A stretch of DNA of 64,000 nt, taken from NCBI RefSeq assembly GCF_004217495.1, contig NZ_SHLC01000001.1, forward strand, positions 930,001 to 994,000, in the 5' to 3' direction. Made by a program: the position numbers and the translations under genes. Shown here one piece after another: positions 41,498 to 50,625 of the stretch. A model generated the notes under the pieces. It saw nothing but the letters and a program-made list of their open reading frames with translations. It was not told the DNA's origin and made no database searches. Position 1 is the first letter of the stretch, and each line of letters opens with the position of its first letter. Origin of the DNA: Microterricola gilva. Lineage in GTDB: Bacteria > Actinomycetota > Actinomycetes > Actinomycetales > Microbacteriaceae.

Positions 41498-42742
41498 ATG
41501 GTCGGCATGAGCGACGCCGTGCGCATGATCACCGAACAGGTGCGGCTGCGGGTGCGTGCGGACAGCGTCGACCTCTCCTCGGATGCCGCGCTCGCCGAGA
41601 GCTATGTGCGGGACGAGCTGCAGCGCTACAGCGAACGCGCGCTCGGCAACGCGCTGCCCCTGATCCACGATGAGGAACAGGCGGCGCGGGAGGCCGTCGC
41701 CTCGCTGACCGGCTTCGGGCCGCTGCAGCCGTTCCTCGACGATCCGAGCATCGAGGAGGTGTGGATCAACTCCCCGACGCGGGTGTTCGTCGCCAGATCC
41801 GGCGTGGCCGAGCTCACGACGACGGTTCTCAGTGAGCGGGAGGTGCGGGAGTTGGTGGAGCGTATGCTGCAGAGCTCCGGCCGCCGCGTCGACCTCAGTT
41901 CGCCCTTCGTCGACGCCTCGCTGCCGGACGGGTCCCGGCTCCACGTCGTCATCCCGGACGTGACGGCGCGTTTCTGGTCGGTGAACATCCGCAAGTTCAG
42001 CCGCCGCATCCGCGAGCTGCACCAGCTCGTCGCCGCCGAGTCGCTGAGCAGGCAGGCCGCCGAGTTCCTCCGGATGTGCGTGCTGGCCGGGCAGAACATC
42101 CTCGTATCCGGCGCGACGCAGGCCGGCAAGACGACCATGCTGAACGCGCTGCTCTCGGCCGCGCGCATCCGCGAACGCATTGTGACCGTTGAGGAGACCT
42201 TCGAGCTGGATCTGCGCGCCAGGGATGTCGTCGCGATGCAGTGCCGCCAGCCGAGCCTGGAGGGCACGGGCGAGATCACGCTCCGCCGGCTTATCAAGGA
42301 ATCCCTGCGGATGCGACCGGACCGACTCGTGGTCGGCGAGGTGCGCGAGGCGGAGAGCCTCGACCTCCTCATCGCGCTGAACAGCGGGGTGCCCGGCGCC
42401 TGCTCGATCCACTCCAATTCCGCGCGGGACGCGCTGGTCAAGCTCAGCACGCTGCCGCTGCTCGCCGGGCGGAACATCGACTCGTCCTTCGTGCTGCCGA
42501 CCGTGGCCGGCTGCATCGACATCGTCGTGCACTGCGAACTCGACCGCAACGGGGCGAGGCGCGTGGCGGAGATCCTTGCGGTGACGGGGCGGGTGGTCGA
42601 CGAACAGATCGAGGCGGAGACGCTCTTCGGACGGCGCAACGGGGAGCTCACGGCCCTCGGCGCCGCGCCGCACAAGATGGAGAAGTTCGATGCCGCCGGG
42701 CTCGACCCCATGCTCCTCCTCGGTGCGGGGGAGGCGGCATGA
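41498..42742 (+). CDS. Tad/Flp pilus ATPase (CpaF/TadA-like)
   Basis: A type II/IV secretion ATPase of about 415 residues. It has the N-terminal CpaF region (LTGFGPLQPFLDDPSIEEVW), Walker A GATQAGKTT, Asp box TVEETFELDL, Walker B RLVVGEVREAE and the His box SIHSNSARDAL. It drives pilin assembly. Starts at 41498 and 41507 are both possible; the longer frame to 41357 runs back into the intergenic region. It opens the operon TadA-TadB-TadC-pilin-pseudopilins and overlaps TadB by 4 bp. Confidence 0.9.
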   Translation: MVGMSDAVRMITEQVRLRVRADSVDLSSDAALAESYVRDELQRYSERALGNALPLIHDEEQAAREAVASLTGFGPLQPFLDDPSIEEVWINSPTRVFVARSGVAELTTTVLSEREVRELVERMLQSSGRRVDLSSPFVDASLPDGSRLHVVIPDVTARFWSVNIRKFSRRIRELHQLVAAESLSRQAAEFLRMCVLAGQNILVSGATQAGKTTMLNALLSAARIRERIVTVEETFELDLRARDVVAMQCRQPSLEGTGEITLRRLIKESLRMRPDRLVVGEVREAESLDLLIALNSGVPGACSIHSNSARDALVKLSTLPLLAGRNIDSSFVLPTVAGCIDIVVHCELDRNGARRVAEILAVTGRVVDEQIEAETLFGRRNGELTALGAAPHKMEKFDAAGLDPMLLLGAGEAA

Positions 42743-43629
42743 GCGCGCTCGTCCCGGTGCTTCTCGGTGCCCTGCTCGGCGCGGGCCTGCTGCTCGCACT
42801 GTCGCCGCTGTTCTGGCCGGCGGGGCGGGAACGCGTGGCGTCTGCGCCGGATGCCCGGCCCGGCGGCATCCGGCACGCGCTCGGGCGCACGCTCGCCCGG
42901 GCCGGCATCCGCCGCGTCACGCCACTCGGCTTCACCGTGATCTCGGTGACGCTCGCCCTGATCGCGGCCGGCCTGGCCCAGGCGCTGCTCGGAATCACGG
43001 CGCTCGCTGTCGTGGTGGGACTCGCCGGGCTCGCCGCCCCGTTCCTCGTCGTGCGGTGGCGAGCGGCGGCCAGACGCACTGCGAACCGGGAGGTGTGGCC
43101 CGACGTAGTCGACCACCTCATCTCGGCCGTGCGGTCCGGGCTCGCCCTGCCCGACGCCGTGAGCAGCATCGCCAGCGCCGGCCCGGCGAGCGCACGCGCG
43201 CCATTCGCAGAGTTCGAGCGCGACTACCGGGCGACGGCGAACTTCGGGGCGTGCATCGGGCGCCTGAAGGACGCACTCGGCGACCCGGTCGCTGACAGGA
43301 TCCTGGAGACGCTGCGCATGGCCCGGGAGGTCGGCGGAACCGAGCTGACTACTGTGCTGCGCAGCCTCGCCAGCTATCTGCGCGAGGATGCGGCGGTCCG
43401 TGCCGAGCTGCGGGCGCGCCAGGGTTGGGTCGTCAATGCTGCCCGATTGGGAGTCGCCGCGCCGTGGCTGGTGCTGCTGCTTCTCGCCTCACGCCCGGAG
43501 GCGGCCGCCGCCTACGACACGCCGGCCGGGTCGGTGGTGATCCTCGGTGGGCTTCTGGTCTCGATCCTGGCGTACCGGATCATGCTCCGGGTCGGGCGCC
43601 TGCCAGAGGAACCGCGGTGGTTCCGATGA
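42739..43629 (+). CDS. Tad pilus inner-membrane protein TadB
   Basis: A 296-residue membrane protein with a type II secretion F domain: VWPDVVDHLISAVRSGLALPDAV and a long helical LRMAREVGGTELTTVLRSLA segment, with helices at both ends. It anchors the ATPase in the membrane. ATG 42739 overlaps the tadA stop (ATGA) and its stop overlaps tadC in the same way. Confidence 0.88.
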   Translation: MSALVPVLLGALLGAGLLLALSPLFWPAGRERVASAPDARPGGIRHALGRTLARAGIRRVTPLGFTVISVTLALIAAGLAQALLGITALAVVVGLAGLAAPFLVVRWRAAARRTANREVWPDVVDHLISAVRSGLALPDAVSSIASAGPASARAPFAEFERDYRATANFGACIGRLKDALGDPVADRILETLRMAREVGGTELTTVLRSLASYLREDAAVRAELRARQGWVVNAARLGVAAPWLVLLLLASRPEAAAAYDTPAGSVVILGGLLVSILAYRIMLRVGRLPEEPRWFR

Positions 43630-44564
43630 GCGTGCAACTCGGCTGGGCGGTCGTGTTCGGCAGCACCCTCGGCCTCGGGCTGTGGTCGCTCGCCGCGCTC
43701 ACGCCGCGGCTGCGGCGCGCGCGACTGATCGACCGGGTCGCGCCGTACCTCGGCGACGTCTCCGAGGCGGCCAGGGAGCGGGCGCAGCGCCACACCGTCG
43801 ACCCGCTGCCCGTGATCGGCTCGCTCTTCGCCCCGACCCTCGGCCGCGCGGCCACGGCACTCGCCGACATCCTCGGCGGCTCGGATGCCCTCACGCGGCG
43901 GCTCCGGCAGGCCGGCTCAGCACGCGGCGTCATCCAGTACCGCAGCGAACAGCTGCTCTGGGCGGTATTCGGGCTCATCATCGGCCTTGCGCTGACGATC
44001 GCCGGTTCCCTGTCTGGAAGTATGACGCCGCTCGTGCAACTCGTCTTGCCGCCGACGGCCGCGCTCGCCGGGGGAATGCTGCGGGAGTGGACCCTGCGCC
44101 GCCGGGCACGAGCACGGTTGCGCCGCATCGAGGGCGAGCTGCCGCTCGTGCTGGAGTTCCTGACCCTGAGCCTCTCCGCCGGTGAGGGGCTGCTCGACGG
44201 ACTGCGCCGCATTGCGCGCACGAGCTCCGGCGAACTGGCCGCCGAGTTGGGCGTCGTCGTCGCGCGAGTGAATGCCGGAACGCCGCTCGCGGCGGCGCTG
44301 CACGAGCTCGGCGATGAGCTCCGTATCCCCGCGCTCTCCCGGTGCGTCGACCAGATGATCGCGGTGCTCGAGCGGGGCACACCGCTCGCCGAGGTGCTGC
44401 GGGCGCAGGCCGGCGATGCCAGGGGATCCGCGAAGCGCGAGCTGTTGGAGAGCGGGGGCAAGAAGGAGGTCATGATGCTCGTGCCGCTGGTCTTCCTGAT
44501 CCTGCCGTTGACCATCATCTTCGCGATCTTCCCGGGAATCTTCGTATTGCGGGCCGGGTTCTGA
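43626..44564 (+). CDS. Tad pilus inner-membrane protein TadC
   Basis: A 312-residue partner of TadB with a second type II secretion F domain (ELPLVLEFLTLSLSAGEGLL, then ALSRCVDQMIAVLERGTPLA and SGGKKEVMMLVPLVFLILPL at the C-terminal helix). ATG 43626 overlaps the tadB stop. TadB and TadC together form the assembly platform. Confidence 0.88.
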   Translation: MSVQLGWAVVFGSTLGLGLWSLAALTPRLRRARLIDRVAPYLGDVSEAARERAQRHTVDPLPVIGSLFAPTLGRAATALADILGGSDALTRRLRQAGSARGVIQYRSEQLLWAVFGLIIGLALTIAGSLSGSMTPLVQLVLPPTAALAGGMLREWTLRRRARARLRRIEGELPLVLEFLTLSLSAGEGLLDGLRRIARTSSGELAAELGVVVARVNAGTPLAAALHELGDELRIPALSRCVDQMIAVLERGTPLAEVLRAQAGDARGSAKRELLESGGKKEVMMLVPLVFLILPLTIIFAIFPGIFVLRAGF

Positions 44565-44610
44565 GATGGCCCGAATCTGAACAGGCAACTCCGAACAGGA
44601 AGGAAGACCC

Positions 44611-44766
44611 ATGTCACGACTCACTGAGGAGGATCGCGGCGACGTCCCAGGCTGGGTGCTGATCTCGTTGATGACGGCCGGCCTCGTCGTGTTGATCTGG
44701 GGCCTGGCGGGCCCGGCGCTCGCCGGAGTGTTCGAGCAGGCGATCCAACGCGTCACCGAGTTCTGA
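44611..44766 (+). CDS. 51-residue Flp-type pilin candidate
   Basis: ATG 44611, with AAGGAAG upstream, encodes 51 residues: a charged, Glu/Arg/Asp-containing N-terminus (MSRLTEEDRGD), then a hydrophobic segment VPGWVLISLMTAGLVVLIW and a short amphipathic tail. The size, the single helix after a charged leader and the position between TadC and the TadE-like genes are those of a Flp major pilin. It lacks the classic G/E-x4-Y-G cleavage site, so processing before or after GWVLI is uncertain. Confidence 0.75.
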   Translation: MSRLTEEDRGDVPGWVLISLMTAGLVVLIWGLAGPALAGVFEQAIQRVTEF

Positions 44767-44779
44767 TTCGCGCCCCGGC

Positions 44780-45187
44780 ATGCGACTCGGCGAGCGACGC
44801 AGGATCGACCCGGAGCGTGAGCGCGGCAGCGCCGTCGCCGAGTTCACGATGGTGGGCGCACTGCTCACGCTGCTCTGCCTCGCCGTCGTTCAGCTCGCGC
44901 TCGCCCTGCACATCCGCAACACGATTCAGGATGCCGCGGCCGAGGGCGCGCGCACCGCGGCACTGGCCGGGGCGACCCTGAACGATGGCGCGGAGCGGAC
45001 CAGGCAACTCATCACGATGGGGCTCGGCCCCGCCTACGCAGAGCAGATCACCGCCGGCTACGCCGACGTCACCGGCCTCGAGAGTACCGAGGTGCGCGTC
45101 GTCGCTCCGCTTCCGTTGATCGGCCTGTTTGGAATCGAGTCGGCGCTGGAGGTGACCGGGCATGCGGCCCTTGAACTTCCCGACTAG
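44780..45187 (+). CDS. TadE-like pseudopilin
   Basis: A 135-residue protein with a prepilin-like N-terminus: RGSAVAEFTMVGALLTLLCL, where Glu after the Ala pair matches the conserved +5 Glu of type IV pilins, followed by an exported domain. TadE-family pseudopilins join the Tad pilus or adjust its assembly. It ends by overlapping the next gene by 26 bp. Confidence 0.82.
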   Translation: MRLGERRRIDPERERGSAVAEFTMVGALLTLLCLAVVQLALALHIRNTIQDAAAEGARTAALAGATLNDGAERTRQLITMGLGPAYAEQITAGYADVTGLESTEVRVVAPLPLIGLFGIESALEVTGHAALELPD

Positions 45188-45623
45188 CTCCTGGAGTGAA
45201 CGCGGCTCAGCCTCGTTGGAGTTCCTGACCGTCGGCATGATCCTGCTCGTTCCACTCGTCTACCTCGTGCTCGTCATGTCGGCGCTGCAGGCCGGAGCCT
45301 TGGCTGCGGAGGGCGCGGCCAAGCAGGCGGTGCGTGTCTTCGTGCAGGCCGAGAGCGACGCGGCGGGGCAGAGCGCGGCGGCCAGGGCGCTCGCCGTGAC
45401 CCTGGACGACTACGGCCTCGCCGAGAGTGAGAGCGAGCTTGTCATCGACTGCTCGGCGGGTGCGCGCGGGTGCCTCGCGCGGGGTGAGACCGTCACCGTG
45501 CACGTGCGCATCTCTGTGGGGCTGCCGTTCGTTCCCGATGTGCTCGAGCTGCAGAACCGGGCGAGCGTTCCGATGGAGGCCGCCTCCACCCAGCGGGTCT
45601 CGAAGTTCTGGGGCGGCGGCTGA
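45162..45623 (+). CDS. TadE-like pseudopilin, second
   Basis: A 153-residue protein with RGSASLEFLTVGMILLVPLV (prepilin-like, Glu retained) and an exported domain with two cysteines (IDCSAGARGCLARG) that could form a disulphide. It overlaps the preceding pseudopilin by 26 bp and the next by the TGATG junction. Confidence 0.82.
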   Translation: MRPLNFPTSSWSERGSASLEFLTVGMILLVPLVYLVLVMSALQAGALAAEGAAKQAVRVFVQAESDAAGQSAAARALAVTLDDYGLAESESELVIDCSAGARGCLARGETVTVHVRISVGLPFVPDVLELQNRASVPMEAASTQRVSKFWGGG

Positions 45624-46087
45624 TGCGGCGGTATCTGAGGGAGCGCCTGCGGCTCACCGTTCTGGGCGATGAGCGAGGTTCGAGCCTCGTCCTCACGATC
45701 TTCTACGGTGCGTTCGCTCTGTTGCTGATCCTCCTCGTCGTCGCCGCGACCTCCCTCTCGCTTGACCGCAACCGACTCTTCGGCATCGCGGACGGGGCTG
45801 CGCTCGCCGGGGCCGAAGCGTTCGAGCTCTCGGCCGTGAGCACGGCGGGGGAGGGTTTCACCGCGGCGCTGCAGGATGCCGCGGTGCAACAGGCTGTGCA
45901 GGAGCACCTGGCTGTCGTGCCACGCGGAAGCCTTGAGGAGCTCGTGGTTGAGAGCGCTGGAACACCGGACGGGGTCTCGGCCGAGGTGACGTTGAGCGCC
46001 TGGTGGCGCCCGCCGATGCTCACGATGCTCGTTCCGGCCGGCATCCGTATCGAGGTGACCGCGACCGCGCGCTCGGTGCTGCGGTAG
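45623..46087 (+). CDS. TadG/Flp-associated pseudopilin-like protein
   Basis: A 154-residue protein with GDERGSSLVLTIFYGAFALL (prepilin-like but without the conserved Glu), then DGAALAGAEAFELSA, the 'DAAALAGA' segment typical of TadG/von Willebrand-linked helicase/Tad proteins. It is the last gene of the operon; a terminator hairpin lies 37 bp downstream. Confidence 0.8.
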   Translation: MRRYLRERLRLTVLGDERGSSLVLTIFYGAFALLLILLVVAATSLSLDRNRLFGIADGAALAGAEAFELSAVSTAGEGFTAALQDAAVQQAVQEHLAVVPRGSLEELVVESAGTPDGVSAEVTLSAWWRPPMLTMLVPAGIRIEVTATARSVLR

Positions 46088-46123
46088 TTGCGTTCGGCAC
46101 AGGACGCGTTCCACGGAGTCCGC

Positions 46124-46171
46124 TCGCCAGAAACTGTTCAGATGTTGAGGATCGTGGGCAGTTTCTGGCGA
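46124..46171. terminator. bidirectional terminator between pilus operon and MFS gene
   Basis: A perfect 13-bp stem (46124-46136 with 46159-46171) with a 22-nt loop, in the gap between convergent stops at 46087 and 46195. It has no T tract. Confidence 0.7.
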
Positions 46172-46194
46172 CTGGATGCGCGAGTGCGCGTCGG

Positions 46195-47448
46195 CTAGCG
46201 TTTCGGCGGCCGCGGCACGTAGCGCGGGATGTAGCGGGCGAGGATGCCGGCGCCGATCAGTCCCGCGATGCCGGCCACGCCGCTGGCCAGCGCGAGCGAC
46301 GCCAGTGCCGTGATGGCTGCGATCACGAGCGGGGCCGTCGCGGCGCCGAGGTCGCCAGCGAAGCGCCAGGCGCCGAGGAACGGTGCGGGATCGTCCCGCG
46401 GGGCGAGGTCGGCGCCGAGCGTCATCATGATGCCGCTGCCGATTCCGTTCGCGACGGAGAGGAGCATGGCGACCCCGATGAACCACTGCACGTTGCTCGG
46501 CAGATCGTGGGTGAACGCGAGGATCAACAGCCCGGCGCCGAGGCCGAGCATAGACGGCAGCGCGCTCCACAGCCGCCCGTGCCTGTCCATGATCTGACCG
46601 CTCACATAGAACAGGGCGAAGTCGACCGCGCCGGCGATGCCGATGATCACCGCCGTGTCCGTGGTGCCGAGGCCGATGCTCACCGCCCAGAGCGGCATGA
46701 TCACGATGCGTGCCGCCCGCATGGCGCCGATCAGGCTGACGCCCGCGCCGAGTCGGACGAGCACGCCCCGGTAGTGCCAGAGCGTTCTGAACAGGCCGCG
46801 GGTCTCCCGCTCGGCCTCCTCCGCACCCTCGTTCTGCGCACTGCTTCCCCGGTGCTGGGCCGGGCCGAAGGTGCTCGCCGGGTCGGCCAGCAACAGCAGA
46901 ACGGCGGCGGCCGCCAGGCAACACACGATGAAGATCCAGAAGACCGCCTGCGTGCCGCCCGTCCACTGGATGACCGCAGCAGAGAGGAACGGGCCGATGA
47001 AGAAGCCGGCGCGGAACACCCCGCCGAGCGTGGAGAGCGCCCTGGCCCGGTAGGAGAGTGGGACGTAGCTTGTGAGGAAGGCGTGCCGGGCGAGGGCGAA
47101 GACGGCGGTCGCGAGCCCGACGATGAAGATCCCGACGCCGAGCACCCACTCGTTCGGCGCAGCCAGGCAGATCAGGACGGCGATGACCGAGAGCAGCGAG
47201 GCCCAGATCATCGCGTTGCGTTCGCCGATCCGGCTGACGATCACACCGCTCGGGATGTCGCCAACGACGGTTCCGACCATCACGAGCGCTCCGAGCAGGC
47301 CGGCGGTCGCGAGCGACGCACCGAGGTCGTGGGCGACGAGCGGGATCAACGGAATGATGGCGCCCTCGCCGATCGAGAAGAGCATGGTCGGCAAGAAGAC
47401 GGCGAGTGCGACGGAGCGCAACGAGAAGGGGCGCTCTGCAACAGACAT
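46195..47448 (-). CDS. MFS transporter
   Basis: A 417-residue, 12-helix transporter with motif A-like GDIPSGVIVSRIGERNAM and a second half beginning after a charged loop at about 195-225 (SSAQNEGAEEAERETRG). Substrate unknown, but the drug-exporter-like layout fits efflux. ATG 47448 follows a minus-strand TAACAT (47456-47461) by 7 nt. It is divergent from prfB with 39 bp between the starts. Confidence 0.87.
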   Translation of the reverse strand: MSVAERPFSLRSVALAVFLPTMLFSIGEGAIIPLIPLVAHDLGASLATAGLLGALVMVGTVVGDIPSGVIVSRIGERNAMIWASLLSVIAVLICLAAPNEWVLGVGIFIVGLATAVFALARHAFLTSYVPLSYRARALSTLGGVFRAGFFIGPFLSAAVIQWTGGTQAVFWIFIVCCLAAAAVLLLLADPASTFGPAQHRGSSAQNEGAEEAERETRGLFRTLWHYRGVLVRLGAGVSLIGAMRAARIVIMPLWAVSIGLGTTDTAVIIGIAGAVDFALFYVSGQIMDRHGRLWSALPSMLGLGAGLLILAFTHDLPSNVQWFIGVAMLLSVANGIGSGIMMTLGADLAPRDDPAPFLGAWRFAGDLGAATAPLVIAAITALASLALASGVAGIAGLIGAGILARYIPRYVPRPPKR

Positions 47449-47487
47449 CGATTCGATGTTACGCCAGCACAGTAGGCTGGTCCCGAC

Positions 47488-48591
47488 ATGATTGAGCTCG
47501 ATCTTTCCGACCAGATTGCCGCACTGCGGTCCACCTTCGGCGACATCCGCGCCGTGCTCGACGTCGACGCCATCACGGCCGACATCGCCCGCTTGAGTGA
47601 GGCCGCCGGTGCCCCAGACCTCTGGGACGACACGGAGAACGCGCAGAAGATCACGAGCGCGCTCAGCCACCGCCAGTCGGAGCTGGCCAAGATCACCAGC
47701 ATCACGAGTCGTCTCGACGACCTCGAGGTGCTCGTCGAGCTGGCCAACGAGGCCGGTGACGAGGACAGCGCCCAGGAGGCGCGCGCCGAGCTGGCCAGCC
47801 TGCAGAAGCTCATGGGTGAGCTCGAGGTGCAGACGCTGCTCGACGGCGAGTTCGACCCGAACCCGGCCGTCGTCACGATCCGTGCAGGCGCAGGCGGCGT
47901 CGACGCGGCCGACTTCGCCGAGATGCTCATGCGCATGTACCTGCGCTGGGCCGAGAAGCACAAGTACCCGACGCGCGTGCTCGACACGAGCTACGCCGAA
48001 GAGGCCGGCATCAAGTCGACGACCTTCGAGATCGACGCCCCCTACGCCTTCGGAACGCTCAGCGTCGAGGCCGGCACGCACCGCCTCGTGCGGATGTCGC
48101 CGTTCGGCGCGGCGGGCAAGCGCCAGACCAGCTTCGCCGCCGTCGAGGTTGTGCCGCTGATCGAGCAGGCCGAGTCGGTCGACGTGCCGGAGAGCGACAT
48201 CCGCATCGATGTCTTCCGTTCCAGCGGACCCGGCGGCCAGTCGGTCAACACGACGGACTCCGCCGTGCGCATCACCCACCTCCCGACGGGCATCGTGGTG
48301 AGCTGCCAGAACGAGAAGAGCCAGATCCAGAACCGTGCCGCGGCGCTCCGCGTGCTGCAGTCCCGCCTGATGCTGCTGCAGCGCGAGCAGGAGGCTGCCA
48401 CCAAGAAGGAGTTCGCCGGGAACATCACGGCGAGCTGGGGCGACCAGATGCGCAGCTACGTTCTGGCGCCGTACCAGATGGTCAAGGACCTGCGCACGGA
48501 CTTCGAGGTGAACAACCCGGGCAACGTCTTCGACGGCGACCTCGACGGCTTCATCTCGGCCGGCATCCGCTGGCGCAAGGGAGCGCACTAG
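47488..48591 (+). CDS. prfB: peptide chain release factor 2
   Basis: A 367-residue RF2. The GGQ at 249-251 catalyses peptidyl-tRNA hydrolysis and SPF at 204-206 reads UGA/UAA stop codons. The frame is continuous, so the in-frame UGA of the usual autoregulatory RF2 frameshift is absent. A TAGGCT (47473-47478) lies 9 nt upstream of the ATG. It precedes ftsE by 49 bp, a common actinobacterial order. Confidence 0.96.
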   Translation: MIELDLSDQIAALRSTFGDIRAVLDVDAITADIARLSEAAGAPDLWDDTENAQKITSALSHRQSELAKITSITSRLDDLEVLVELANEAGDEDSAQEARAELASLQKLMGELEVQTLLDGEFDPNPAVVTIRAGAGGVDAADFAEMLMRMYLRWAEKHKYPTRVLDTSYAEEAGIKSTTFEIDAPYAFGTLSVEAGTHRLVRMSPFGAAGKRQTSFAAVEVVPLIEQAESVDVPESDIRIDVFRSSGPGGQSVNTTDSAVRITHLPTGIVVSCQNEKSQIQNRAAALRVLQSRLMLLQREQEAATKKEFAGNITASWGDQMRSYVLAPYQMVKDLRTDFEVNNPGNVFDGDLDGFISAGIRWRKGAH

Positions 48592-48640
48592 GCGCGTCGC
48601 TGCGCCTTTTCACCCGACCGCTGCCTAAGCTCGGAGAGCC

Positions 48641-49714
48641 ATGATTCGCTTCGACCACGTCACCAAGCAATACCCGGGAACTTCGAGGCCTGCGCTTAAC
48701 GCGATCGACCTTGAGATTCTCCGGGGTGAATTCGTCTTCCTCGTCGGGGCTTCAGGCTCGGGCAAGTCGAGCTGCCTGCGGCTCGTCCTGAAGGAAGAGA
48801 AGCCGAGCACGGGCAGCATCCACGTGCTGGGCCAAGACCTCGGCTCCATCTCGAACCGCAAGATCCCCTACTTCCGCCGCAACCTCGGTGTGGTGTTTCA
48901 GGACTTCCGGCTGCTGCCGAACAAGACCGTCTACGACAACGTCGCCTTCACCCTCCAGGTGATCGGCAAGTCGCGCGGCTACATCCAGGAAGCGGTGCCG
49001 GACACCCTCAAGATGGTTGGCCTCGACGGCAAGGCGCAGCGCCTCCCGCACGAGCTCTCCGGTGGTGAGCAGCAGCGCGTCGCCATTGCCCGCGCCATCG
49101 TGAACAAGCCGCAGATCCTCCTCGCCGACGAGCCGACAGGTAACCTCGACCCGACCACGAGCGCCGGCATCATGACGCTGCTCGAGCGGATCAACGCAGG
49201 TGGCACCACCGTGATGATGGCGACGCACGAGGCCGCAATCGTCGACCAGATGCAGCGCCGCGTGCTCGAGCTGAGCGCCGGCACGATCGTCCGCGACGAG
49301 CGCCACGGCGGTTACGCCACCAGCGCGGTGCCAATCCTCGCCGTCGCGCCGGGCGCCCATGCCGCACAGGCGGCCCCTGCCGCCCACGCGGCCTCGGCCA
49401 CCCCGGTGATCCCGGCGGCCCCTGTCGTTCCTGTGCCGACGGCGACGATGGCCCAGCCCCTCTACGTTGAGCCCGAGTTCAGCGACGAGGTGACGGATGC
49501 CGCGGCCGCCGTCACCGCCGCGGCCCAGGCCGCCCCGATTGCCCCGCCGGTGCCAGACCCGGCCCCGAAGACGGGAAACATGATCCGCCCGCTGCTGCCG
49601 GTCACCAAGCACGACGTCCCCGAACAGCTGGGACTCGCCGAGAAGCTCGGCCTGCGTGCAGCAGGCGAGAACCCGAACGCGACGGGTGAGCAGGAAGTGG
49701 GGCCGAGCAAATGA
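48641..49714 (+). CDS. ftsE: cell division ATP-binding protein FtsE
   Basis: A 357-residue protein. The first 225 residues are a canonical FtsE (Walker [10 protein letters not shown] at 36-44, signature ELSGGEQQR, Walker B ILLADEP, H-loop MATHEAAI). The rest is an Ala/Pro-rich, poorly ordered extension with an acidic patch (EPEFSDEV), about 130 residues longer than the family. FtsE and FtsX control peptidoglycan hydrolases at the division site. The stop overlaps ftsX (ATGA). Confidence 0.95.
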   Translation: MIRFDHVTKQYPGTSRPALNAIDLEILRGEFVFLVGASGSGKSSCLRLVLKEEKPSTGSIHVLGQDLGSISNRKIPYFRRNLGVVFQDFRLLPNKTVYDNVAFTLQVIGKSRGYIQEAVPDTLKMVGLDGKAQRLPHELSGGEQQRVAIARAIVNKPQILLADEPTGNLDPTTSAGIMTLLERINAGGTTVMMATHEAAIVDQMQRRVLELSAGTIVRDERHGGYATSAVPILAVAPGAHAAQAAPAAHAASATPVIPAAPVVPVPTATMAQPLYVEPEFSDEVTDAAAAVTAAAQAAPIAPPVPDPAPKTGNMIRPLLPVTKHDVPEQLGLAEKLGLRAAGENPNATGEQEVGPSK

Positions 49715-50625
49715 GGATCGGTCTCGTGCTCGGCGAGGCGGCCAACGGCCTCCGTCGCAACGCCTCGATGGTCGTCTCCGTCGTTCTCGTCACCTTCATC
49801 TCACTGACCTTCGTCGGCGTCGCCGTGCTCATGCAGATGCAGATCATGCAGATGAAGAGCGTCTGGTACGACAAGGCCCAGGTCGCCGTCTACCTCTGCA
49901 CCGGCATCTCGCCCGGAGAGTCGTGCGCCGGCGGTGAGGCCACGCAGGAGCAGATCGACGCCGTCGAGGCGCAGCTCAACTCCGACGTGCTCGCCCCCTT
50001 CATCGACAAGTTCTACTTCGAATCCCACGAAGAGGCGTTCAAGAACTTCCAGAAGCAGTTCGAGGGCAACCCGGTGACCGAGTACGTCACCGCCGACCAG
50101 CTCAACCAGACCTTCTGGGTGAACCTGATCGACCCGTCCAACGCGGCCGTGCTCTCGGAGAGCCTGGGCTCGATGCCCGGCGTCGAGACGGTGACCGACC
50201 AGAGACGTTACCTCGACCAGATCTTCTCGGTTCTGAACGCGGCCAGCTACACCGCCATCGGCATCGCCTCGCTCATGCTGATCGCCGCCGTGCTCCTGAT
50301 CGCGACGACGATCCGACTGTCCGCGTTCTCGCGGCGCAGGGAGATCGGCATCATGCGCCTGGTCGGTGCCTCGAACAGGTTCATCCAGACGCCGTTCGTG
50401 CTTGAAGGTGTGTTCGCCGCCCTGCTCGGGTCCCTCCTGGCCGGCGGCGCGGTCGTGGCGATCGTGCAGTTCTTCGTGCAGGGCTACCTCGGCGACACCC
50501 TCCAATTCACGAACTTCGTCGATGTGAAGGACGCACTGATCGTGGTGCCGATCCTGCTCATCGTCGGTGCGGTGCTCGCCGCGTTCTCCGCCAACTTCGC
50601 GATCTCCCGGTATCTGAAGGTCTAG
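49711..50625 (+). CDS. ftsX: cell division protein FtsX
   Basis: A 304-residue four-helix protein: helix 1 (about 18-42), an extracytoplasmic domain with two cysteines ([15 protein letters not shown]), which could form a disulphide, and helices 2-4 in the C-terminal half ([54 protein letters not shown]). It couples FtsE to an extracellular hydrolase activator. ATG overlaps ftsE. Confidence 0.94.
   Translation: MRIGLVLGEAANGLRRNASMVVSVVLVTFISLTFVGVAVLMQMQIMQMKSVWYDKAQVAVYLCTGISPGESCAGGEATQEQIDAVEAQLNSDVLAPFIDKFYFESHEEAFKNFQKQFEGNPVTEYVTADQLNQTFWVNLIDPSNAAVLSESLGSMPGVETVTDQRRYLDQIFSVLNAASYTAIGIASLMLIAAVLLIATTIRLSAFSRRREIGIMRLVGASNRFIQTPFVLEGVFAALLGSLLAGGAVVAIVQFFVQGYLGDTLQFTNFVDVKDALIVVPILLIVGAVLAAFSANFAISRYLKV

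Noticed and set aside
46003-47475. Plus-strand 490-residue open frame over the MFS gene
   Set aside because: Antisense of a membrane protein; Arg/Asp/Glu/His composition as expected for a shadow.
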